From Bacilli bacterium (GTDB lineage: Bacteria > Bacillota_I > Bacilli_A > RFN20 > CAG-826): a stretch of 46,061 nt of DNA. Made by a program: the position numbers and the translations under genes. Shown here one piece after another: positions 40,407 through 46,061 of this stretch. The stretch is taken from contig JAFTDF010000017.1 of assembly GCA_017454295.1 (NCBI GenBank), forward strand, positions 1-46,061, in the 5' to 3' direction. The notes under the pieces were generated by a model. That model saw nothing but the letters and a program-made list of their open reading frames with translations, had not been told where the DNA came from and ran no database searches. The first letter of the stretch is position 1; the number at the start of each line of letters is the position of its first letter.

Positions 40407-41927
40407 TTACTTTCTCTTCTTATTCGAAGAAGAGGACTTGCTTGAGGATTTGGCGATGGATTTAGCGCCTTTCTTAAGCACTTTCCGCGCCGCCTTTTTG
40501 GCTTTGCCGTGGCCATGGACCGCGATAATGATGATCACGATGACCACGATAGCGACGCCGGCGATGATCAATCCGAGGACCAACGGATTCATGGAGCCTT
40601 GGTTTCCGCCTTCTGAGCTGGAGCTGGAAGAAGCTGCGGGGGTGGACTCACTGGTAGCGGGGGCACTGGAGGAGGATTGACTCGAAGCGCTGGAGGAAGA
40701 ACCGCCTCCGCTTCCTTGGTTATAGATTTTGTCGGTAGCGGGTGCCGCCATGCCCTTAGGCGAAGCGTCACGGGATTTGGTGGTGCGGTTATCGCTTTCG
40801 AGTTCAACCGTGCCCCAGACCGCATCGACCCATTCGGGGAAGTCGATGAAGGGGTTACGGTTATGGTCGTAGTTGCGATAGATCAAATCGTTGCGGTGGA
40901 TTTCGTATTCATCGACCGGGTCGAGCTTATGCCAGGCCAGCAAGTCTTTGAGGATGCCGATGCTCACCGGTTTATCCGCGGTGGAATAAACGGTTTCGAC
41001 GGAGATTTCATCGTTGAGGAAGAGATTGGGGTTGCCCGCGTCGATGGTATCGTCGTTCCTGGCGAGGTTGTTATAACGGGCCACCATGTAGAAGCAAGCA
41101 CGGGCGATGTCGCCTTTGTCGCAATCTTGCGGTTCGAATACTTCGGTGGAGCCATCCCCGGCGATATTCAAAGGTTTGCCACGGTAGTTCCCATCCACGA
41201 TCTTGGTGCCGCCGATGGTGTATTTGGAGCCGGCGTCATCGGTGACGGTGGACATATTGACGAAGCCATAACTGTTGTTGCTATGGGTCGAGGAATTGAC
41301 ATAGGAGTCGGCGGCGACTAAGTGGTGGAGGTCCCCACGGGCACCGGGGACTTTGACTTCCACGCCATTGTCTTTCCCGAAGCCACGGGATTTGGCCCAG
41401 ATATGCTCGCGGTCGGTGCCTTTGTTGTCGCCATGGTGATCCCAAGCTTTCCAATAGCCCGCGGCAACGCCCCGGTTGCGGTAGAACATATGCTGATAGG
41501 GGTTGTTCTTGGGGCTGGAGTTACTGCCGTATTCGTAATTGGTGATGGTGTTGGTCGCGGCATCGTATTTGCCATAGAGGGTGCCCGAAGCAGGGGAGAG
41601 TTCCCAATCGCGGTCGGTGATCTCATAGGCTTGCCACACGGAATTGCCCGAATCGTAGCTATGGTATTGCTGTCCGTTTTTCAAGATGGGCTTGAGGGCT
41701 TTCAAAAGTTCATTGCCTTGCAGGGATTTGCCGTCGAGGTCTTTGTAATAGGAACGGATTTCCGTTTCGGAGACGGGGTTGAGATTGATCGTCTTGGTTA
41801 ACGTCGAATTGGTATAACCCGAAGCGGCAGCCCAGGTTTCGGTGGCCGCGTGCTGGGAGACCACGCCCACGGTTAAGGGGGCGAAGGCCACTAAGGATAA
41901 TAAGGGGAAGAGCAGTTTCTTTTTCAT
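40407..41927 (-). CDS. Membrane-anchored extracellular endonuclease (Endonuclease I family)
   Basis: This 506-residue protein has a cleavable signal (MKKKLLFPLLSLVAF...). Residues about 120-400 form an Endonuclease_1 domain with DREHIWAKSRGFG (His of the beta-beta-alpha-metal site) and GARGDLHHLVAADSYVNSSTHSN. Next are a Ser/Pro-rich stalk (about 405-445), one membrane helix (PLVLGLIIAGVAIVVIVIII) and a strongly basic cytoplasmic tail ending in Ser/Lys repeats. The enzyme probably degrades DNA or RNA at the cell surface, for nutrient use or defence. The ATG at 41927 starts the signal peptide; a TTG three codons earlier is unlikely. Confidence 0.88.
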   Translation of the reverse strand: MKKKLLFPLLSLVAFAPLTVGVVSQHAATETWAAASGYTNSTLTKTINLNPVSETEIRSYYKDLDGKSLQGNELLKALKPILKNGQQYHSYDSGNSVWQAYEITDRDWELSPASGTLYGKYDAATNTITNYEYGSNSSPKNNPYQHMFYRNRGVAAGYWKAWDHHGDNKGTDREHIWAKSRGFGKDNGVEVKVPGARGDLHHLVAADSYVNSSTHSNNSYGFVNMSTVTDDAGSKYTIGGTKIVDGNYRGKPLNIAGDGSTEVFEPQDCDKGDIARACFYMVARYNNLARNDDTIDAGNPNLFLNDEISVETVYSTADKPVSIGILKDLLAWHKLDPVDEYEIHRNDLIYRNYDHNRNPFIDFPEWVDAVWGTVELESDNRTTKSRDASPKGMAAPATDKIYNQGSGGGSSSSASSQSSSSAPATSESTPAASSSSSSEGGNQGSMNPLVLGLIIAGVAIVVIVIIIIAVHGHGKAKKAARKVLKKGAKSIAKSSSKSSSSNKKRK

Positions 41928-42099
41928 ACGGGACAATTTTCTTCTAAAAAGAAAAGAAAGTATAGCCTTTCAAAGCAAAAGGAAGAAAAAAGAGGCCATC
42001 CGATAGTTCGCAAGTAAATCGCAACAGCCGGACGCGGCCTGTCTCGTTTCCCCCGTGTTTCCGCTTTCGCAATTAGCAAGACACTTTGGGAGGACATGC

Positions 42100-42105
42100 G
42101 ATAAT
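42100..42105 (+). promoter_or_regulatory. -10 hexamer GATAAT six bases before an ATG
   Basis: AAGACA, a 16-base spacer and GATAAT precede the ATG at 42112 by six bases, with no ribosome-binding site. Confidence 0.6.
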
Positions 42106-42111
42106 AATCCC

Positions 42112-42375
42112 ATGCGTAGGTCAAGGTTTGCATGGGCATTTACCGTGGTGGCGATATTGCTCGCGGTCTATGGGCTTTATTTCGTTATTCACCGAGACAA
42201 GGTGGACAATGGCATTTTCGTTACCGCGATCATCGCTCTTTCCCTAGGTGGCCTTATGCTTCTTTTCGCAATTGGAATGAAAATCATGAGCGCGCCGAAG
42301 AAGAACCAGCCGGAGGAGCCTGAACCAAGTTCTCCCGAAGACGAGGAACCGCCCGTGAGGCAACAGCGGCATTGA
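42112..42375 (+). CDS. Small two-helix membrane protein (87 aa)
   Basis: This 87-residue protein has two membrane helices (about 7-26 and 38-58) and a proline/glutamate-rich cytoplasmic tail (PEEPEPSSPEDEEPP). I do not recognise a family. The protein at 42837 has a similar two-helix plan but shares no clear sequence. A longer upstream frame exists, but the -10 hexamer overlaps it, so 42112 is used. The next gene begins 24 bases later, so these small genes likely form an operon. Confidence 0.65.
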   Translation: MRRSRFAWAFTVVAILLAVYGLYFVIHRDKVDNGIFVTAIIALSLGGLMLLFAIGMKIMSAPKKNQPEEPEPSSPEDEEPPVRQQRH

Positions 42376-42399
42376 GAAGAGCCACGAAGAGAGGAACCG

Positions 42400-42834
42400 G
42401 TGCGTCAAGAGCGCGTACCCGTTCACGACGATGAGGAAACGTTTGAGGAATTGCCCCGGGTGCGCCCAGCGCCTGAGCCACGGGGCATGTCCTGCTATGT
42501 AAGCAAATCCGGCTATGGCCCTGTTTTCGAGGTGAACGGCAATCGCTTCCGCGACATGAGGAACAACCGTACCTATCGTTTAGAAGGCGGCAGCGTGTAT
42601 TCGGATTTCGGGGGACTCGTGTATGAGATTTCGGGCAATACGATTCGTACCTATACGGGGGACCCGCTTTATCAAATCAGTGGCGACTCCATTAACAGGG
42701 TTTTCGGAGGGCATTACGCTTCCATATCGGGAAACGTCATCACGAAATACGATTTATCGGAGCGTTATGAGTGCTCCTTCCGTCTGAACCTTGCCCAAAC
42801 TTTGGTTCTCGCCGCCTTATTGTTCGGGAATTGA
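42400..42834 (+). CDS. Small beta-repeat protein (144 aa)
   Basis: The start is a GTG at 42400 with AGAGAGGAA upstream. After an acidic, proline-rich N-terminus, residues about 38-115 hold about four repeats of 17-20 residues, such as FRDMRNNRTYRL, VYSDFGGLVYEISGNTIRTY, LYQISGDSINRVFGGHYA and SISGNVITKY. These suggest a small beta-solenoid or sheet. A short hydrophobic end (TLVLAALLFGN) could be a membrane hook. No family is recognised. It lies between two small membrane-protein genes and probably shares their transcript. Confidence 0.6.
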   Translation: MRQERVPVHDDEETFEELPRVRPAPEPRGMSCYVSKSGYGPVFEVNGNRFRDMRNNRTYRLEGGSVYSDFGGLVYEISGNTIRTYTGDPLYQISGDSINRVFGGHYASISGNVITKYDLSERYECSFRLNLAQTLVLAALLFGN

Positions 42835-42836
42835 AT

Positions 42837-43052
42837 ATGAAGAAAGCCTTTTGGGGAATCTATTCGTTGGTCACGGTCTTCTGCTTGGCCTATGGCTTTC
42901 CCATGGCCATCGTTAACGTTGGAAAAGACATCAATACCGCGGTGCTTCATTTCATCATCGGCGGGGTAGGGGTCGTGCTTCTGCTGATCGCGGCCTCCGT
43001 CCTCCATTTCCAAAAGAAAAAGAAACAAAATGAAAGCAAGAGGGACCGTTGA
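42837..43052 (+). CDS. Small two-helix membrane protein (71 aa)
   Basis: This 71-residue protein has two hydrophobic helices (about 5-25 and 37-58) joined by a short GKDINTAV loop, and a very basic tail (QKKKKQNESKRDR). The ATG lies 2 bases after the stop of the previous gene, so translation is probably coupled. No family is recognised. Confidence 0.6.
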   Translation: MKKAFWGIYSLVTVFCLAYGFPMAIVNVGKDINTAVLHFIIGGVGVVLLLIAASVLHFQKKKKQNESKRDR

Positions 43053-43163
43053 TAGCCTTTTGTTCCCAATAATCGCCTCCAAGGAGAGGTTCTTTTCAAC
43101 ATTTCCGTCTTATTCAATACGCATAGATGGTATCCTCTACCTACATTGTTTAAGGAAACGCTT

Positions 43164-44129
43164 ATGAAAAAGATCCTTGGTATTGTGCTGACTTCCCTCG
43201 CTTGCGCCGCTCTCATTGTGTTGGGCTTTGTGCTTTGCCCGCCTTCATTAAGCGCGAATCAACTCGAAACGTTGAAGATTCTTGCGATCGTCTGCGGTAG
43301 CAGCATACTTTATTGCTTCGTCGTGGGAGAGATCAGCAGAAACAACTCCCAAATGGATAAGCTTTGGAGCATTTTACCCATTGCCTATGTGTGGATCATC
43401 GCCGCACGTGGCGGTATGTCGCCACGCCTTGTCGTCTATGCCATCATCGCGACGCTTTGGGGCATCCGCTTAACTTATAACTTCGCCAAGAAAGGCGCTT
43501 ACCGCCTCAAATTCTGGGAAGGGGAAGAGGATTATCTCTGGGCGATCCTTCGCGCCAACAGCGTTCTTAAGAACCGCTTTCTTTGGGCGATGTTCGACCT
43601 CTTCTTCATCTGCATCTACCAAAACGCCTTGGTCTTGGCCATTTGCTTCCCCGCTTTGGCGGTCATGGATTCGGCCGCTTCCTTTGGCGCGTGGGATTAT
43701 GTCGCCGCCGTGGCCGCGGTTGGCTTCCTAGCCTTAGAAACCATCGCCGACATCCAGCAAATGCGCTTCTATACCGAAAAGAAGCGTTTGCTTGCGGAGG
43801 GAAAAACCTTGGAGGAACTTCCCGCTCCCTATAACAAAGGCTTCAATACCACCGGCGTCTGGGGCTTTGCCCGCCATCCAAACTATTTAGGCGAACAGGG
43901 CGTTTGGGCCGCTTTATATCTCTTCACTATCGGCGCCGGCGTCAACGCCTATGGCTTCTTCAACTGGTCCATCGTCGGCCCGGCCGTGCTGATCTTGCTC
44001 TTCCTTGGTTCTTCGACTTTTGGCGAGAGCATCTCCGCCTCGAAATATCCGGAATACCCCCGTTACGCGAGCAAAGTATGCCGTTATGTTCCTTTGTGGA
44101 AATACCGTGAAGAAGTAGCTCGCGACTAG
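43164..44129 (+). CDS. DUF1295 / steroid 5-alpha-reductase-like membrane protein
   Basis: This 321-residue membrane protein has about 8 segments and the DUF1295 pattern: SQMDKLWSILPIAYVWI near residue 65, WGIRLTYNFAKKGAYRLKFWEGEEDYLW near residue 105, and the C-terminal TTGVWGFARHPNYLGEQGVW followed by ESISASKYPEYPRYASKVCRYVP, the isoprenylcysteine-methyltransferase/steroid-reductase cofactor region. It may reduce or methylate a lipid; the substrate is unknown. The ATG at 43164 is chosen for the AAGGAA site; one six codons earlier is less likely. It is convergent with the HlyIII-like gene, whose stop overlaps by 4 bases. Confidence 0.87.
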   Translation: MKKILGIVLTSLACAALIVLGFVLCPPSLSANQLETLKILAIVCGSSILYCFVVGEISRNNSQMDKLWSILPIAYVWIIAARGGMSPRLVVYAIIATLWGIRLTYNFAKKGAYRLKFWEGEEDYLWAILRANSVLKNRFLWAMFDLFFICIYQNALVLAICFPALAVMDSAASFGAWDYVAAVAAVGFLALETIADIQQMRFYTEKKRLLAEGKTLEELPAPYNKGFNTTGVWGFARHPNYLGEQGVWAALYLFTIGAGVNAYGFFNWSIVGPAVLILLFLGSSTFGESISASKYPEYPRYASKVCRYVPLWKYREEVARD

Positions 44130-45046
44130 AACACGTACATATAGATTCCAGCCCACATCAAGAGCGAGCCGATCAATACGCATAAGTGCCAAATGAAATG
44201 CGCGACCGGCTTTTTCTTTAACGCCCCGAAAGGAATCATGCCCAAGGTGTAAGCGAGGCCACCCGACAAAATCCAAACGAAGAGGTAAGGCGCATCTTTA
44301 ATCCAGAAAGGGATGAACATGAGGGCGCTCCAACCAATCGCGAAATACAAAGTGAAATGGAGCCAGCGGATGCGCCCTGGGCCAAACACGCCGACGAAAG
44401 TGACGCCCAAAGCGATGAACGCCCATTGGATTGCAAAGAAGATAAGTCCTGCAGTCATTCCCCACATGTGTTCTGCCATGTAAATGAGGTAAAGCGGCGC
44501 AAAAGTGCCACCGATGGCTAAATAAATGCTGGTGTAATCAAAGCGGCGGAAGATTCGTTTTACCGTCGTTCCCGAGCGAAAGGAATGGTAGAGGCACGAG
44601 AAAAGCATCTGCAAGGTGAAGCAGGTTCCATAGATGATGGCCGCGGTCAAATGCCAGGGTGAGTCCTTGGCTTTGAGGATCATGAGCACGAGGCAAGCGA
44701 TCCCGATTAACGCTCCGACCCCATGGGATACAGCGTTGCCAATCTCTTCGAGCAGTTTGCGTTTGGGCGCCTCGTTTAGTTTCCGATTTTGGCGACGCTT
44801 ATCGGCTTTGATGCGATAACGCTCGGCCTTCTTCGGTTTCTCGATGGATAACTTCTCGATTTGGTATTCGTCGCGAAGGCGTTCGAGCTCTTCTTTCTTC
44901 GCGTCTTTGATCGCGTTTTTCTTGCGGATGTAATCGAATTCCAAAGCGCGGTACTGCTTTCGAAGGGCGCGATATGCTTCCCTGTCTCCGGGAGTTGTTT
45001 CCTCTTCCTCTTCGATGGTGTCTTTGCGTTCTTCAATGTCCGGCAT
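44126..45046 (-). CDS. HlyIII/PAQR-family membrane protein with coiled-coil N-terminus
   Basis: This 306-residue protein has seven membrane helices in residues about 105-306, with the HlyIII/YqfA pattern: EEIGNAVSHGVGALIGI (first conserved segment), MLFSCLYHSF (metal-ligand Ser/His region), RRFDYTSIYLAIGGTFAPL (conserved Asp) and PVAHFIWHLCVLIGS (two His). PAQR proteins are zinc-binding hydrolases or lipid regulators. The first 95 residues are an added highly charged, probable coiled-coil domain, not usual in the family. GATAAT lies seven bases before the ATG, with a TTTACC -35 17 bases further upstream. Confidence 0.88.
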   Translation of the reverse strand: MPDIEERKDTIEEEEETTPGDREAYRALRKQYRALEFDYIRKKNAIKDAKKEELERLRDEYQIEKLSIEKPKKAERYRIKADKRRQNRKLNEAPKRKLLEEIGNAVSHGVGALIGIACLVLMILKAKDSPWHLTAAIIYGTCFTLQMLFSCLYHSFRSGTTVKRIFRRFDYTSIYLAIGGTFAPLYLIYMAEHMWGMTAGLIFFAIQWAFIALGVTFVGVFGPGRIRWLHFTLYFAIGWSALMFIPFWIKDAPYLFVWILSGGLAYTLGMIPFGALKKKPVAHFIWHLCVLIGSLLMWAGIYMYVF

Positions 45047-45053
45047 ACAAAGT

Positions 45054-45059
45054 ATTATC
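45054..45059 (-). promoter_or_regulatory. -10 hexamer GATAAT seven bases before the HlyIII-like ATG
   Basis: On the minus strand TTTACC, a 17-base spacer and GATAAT, then seven bases to the ATG at 45046. This is the best-formed of the leaderless-type promoters. Confidence 0.7.
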
Positions 45060-45116
45060 GTTTTCTTGACCCGGAAGGTAAAGCGGGGCGCTCATGGTTA
45101 TTTTTTGCGAACTATC

Positions 45117-45139
45117 AAAAAAGAGGCCATCTGGCCTCT
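45117..45139 (-). terminator. Terminator of the acidic-tailed membrane protein gene
   Basis: On the minus strand AGAGGCC pairs with GGCCTCT around AGAT, followed by six T. Confidence 0.9.
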
Positions 45140-45157
45140 CACAATGGATAGGGTAAA

Positions 45158-45865
45158 TTACTTTTCTTCCGGGTTTTCGGCGGGTTGTTCTTCCACAGGG
45201 GCTTCTTCCACCGATTCGGCTTCTTCGGCGATCGGGGCTTCTTCGTTTGGGGCATCGACCACCGGGGCTTCGTTAGCGGATTGGGCATAGAACAAGGTGA
45301 AGAGCACGGCGCACGGGATGGCCAAGATCACGGCGATGGCTTGGGGATAGGACGTCCACGTCGCTTCCATTTGGCCAAAGATGACGAAAAGCATAATCAA
45401 AGCGATGAATCCGGGGATAAAGGCAATCACGGCGAGCAGCTTTGCCAAAGGATAGAATTTGGTTTGCCATTTCCAAATCGCGAGTCCGAAGAATACAAAG
45501 GCGACGATGAAGGCGGCGATTTCGGCGAAGAGGAAGAAGCCCGCGGCAACCGCGAGACCGTAATCGAGTCCGCCATAAGCATTGGCGATGGAGAAAAGGC
45601 GGTTGAACGCATAAACCAAACCACCCGCCAAAATGGCCATGGAATAGGTGCGGAGGATGGCTTGCTTCTTCAATAAGAGCAAGAGGAAGCCGATGACGAA
45701 GACACCAATAACGAGGACGGTGTCGAGGATGGCGATGAGAACGCTGAGGAAGTTCCCCTGATACATTTCAAAGGTTCCAAGCATGGCGCAAATCCCGGCT
45801 AACGCCGTTGCGATGAGGGCAATCACCCGAGAAGGACGCTCAATGACAGAGATGAGTTTATTCAT
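45158..45865 (-). CDS. Six-helix membrane protein with acidic tail
   Basis: This 235-residue protein has about six membrane helices in residues 12-190, short loops, and a 40-residue acidic Pro/Glu/Ala tail (PNEEAPIAEEAESVEEAPV) that should lie in the cytoplasm. I do not recognise a family. The ATG at 45865 has an AAAGGA site about 12 bases upstream; a frame 26 codons longer upstream lacks support. It is a single gene with a strong terminator. Confidence 0.75.
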   Translation of the reverse strand: MNKLISVIERPSRVIALIATALAGICAMLGTFEMYQGNFLSVLIAILDTVLVIGVFVIGFLLLLLKKQAILRTYSMAILAGGLVYAFNRLFSIANAYGGLDYGLAVAAGFFLFAEIAAFIVAFVFFGLAIWKWQTKFYPLAKLLAVIAFIPGFIALIMLFVIFGQMEATWTSYPQAIAVILAIPCAVLFTLFYAQSANEAPVVDAPNEEAPIAEEAESVEEAPVEEQPAENPEEK

Positions 45866-46061
45866 AAAATAAAAAATCCTTTCCGCCAAAATATACATTG
45901 CAAAACAATAAAAACAAGTTATTGAGTTTACCGATTTTGCCATTTCGAGTACCGAAAATGACCAAAGGTCATTCAGAACAAAGTTAGTTGATTCGGTTTC
46001 GGCCTTCTGCTCCTCTTTCTGATTTCCGGCCTGCCTTGGGTATGCGATAGGATGGCTTGGA
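45866..46061. other. Right-edge region without a confident gene
   Basis: A perfect inverted repeat AATGACC/GGTCATT around AAA (45957-45973) could be an operator. Between 45990 and the edge the minus strand has two open frames that could be the C-terminal end of a gene entering from the right, but neither is clearly favoured. Confidence 0.3.

Overview
The window looks like chromosomal DNA of a low-complexity Bacillota/Tenericutes-type bacterium, probably a gut or rumen member of class Bacilli. This is inferred from the Shine-Dalgarno sequences (AGGAGG type), the guanine-type purine riboswitch, the NupNOPQ-like nucleoside importer, the phi3T/Bacillus-type ThyA, numerous short lipoprotein signal peptides ending in (L/A)-(G/A/S)-(A/S)-C, and abundant N-acetyltransferases. 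UGA is used as a stop, so the code is standard. Lipoproteins imply a single-membrane cell. There is no rRNA, no conventional tRNA, no insertion sequence, no prophage and no CRISPR array.

Layout. 1-780: edge of a left-hand gene, a block of interleaved inverted repeats, a doubtful small ORF and a leader region. 781-5846: a 1000-residue collagen-like lipoprotein, a YhhN-family membrane protein, a short gyrA/parC-like fragment, and a lipoprotein with a class I glutamine-amidotransferase fold. 5953-8792: a small Nif11-leader/zinc-ribbon protein facing a two-gene minus-strand operon (DUF1292-like protein, then a zinc-ribbon/TIR/leucine-rich-repeat protein). 8931-16649, plus strand: acetyltransferase-kinase fusion, an unrecognised 507-residue protein, GH13 glucosidase with HAD phosphatase, amino-acid permease, tyrosine-phosphatase lipoprotein. 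16651-19769: ArsB-type permease, two GNATs, a DUF3841 protein. 19777-21743, minus: a noncoding RNA with a circularly permuted tRNA-like module, followed by a DUF2828 (Ro60/TROVE-like plus vWA) protein and a small XRE regulator. 22095-23519: FAD-dependent dehydrogenase. 23558-34273: a purine region with LysR regulator, F420-ligase-like protein, GMP synthetase lacking its glutaminase domain, xpt, guanine-type riboswitch, nucleoside ABC importer and NCS2 permease. 34363-41927, mostly minus: trmL, flavoprotein, nadE-nadM, secreted alpha-amylase, thyA-folA, membrane-anchored nuclease. 42112-45865: small membrane proteins, DUF1295, HlyIII-like and an acidic-tailed membrane protein.

How they work together. 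Purine salvage is the clearest theme: nucleosides enter by the ABC importer, bases by the NCS2 permease, Xpt makes XMP and the GuaA-type enzyme aminates XMP to GMP. Both amidating enzymes here (GuaA type and NadE) lack a glutaminase domain, which points to free ammonia as nitrogen donor. A secreted amylase and a cytoplasmic GH13 glucosidase indicate alpha-glucan use.

The most exciting element is the RNA at about 21520-21731. It carries a T-arm, an acceptor-like stem closed by a five-base loop, and then a D-arm, in that order, inside an 8-bp closing stem. That is the architecture of bacterial Y RNAs of the YrlA class, which mimic tRNA and bind Ro60. It lies directly upstream of a Ro60-like DUF2828/vWA gene, so the pair is a candidate Y RNA ribonucleoprotein built on DUF2828 rather than a canonical Rsr. 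A second general feature is a recurrent promoter layout in which a sigma-A -10 hexamer lies 6-8 bases before the ATG, predicting leaderless mRNAs for at least nine genes.
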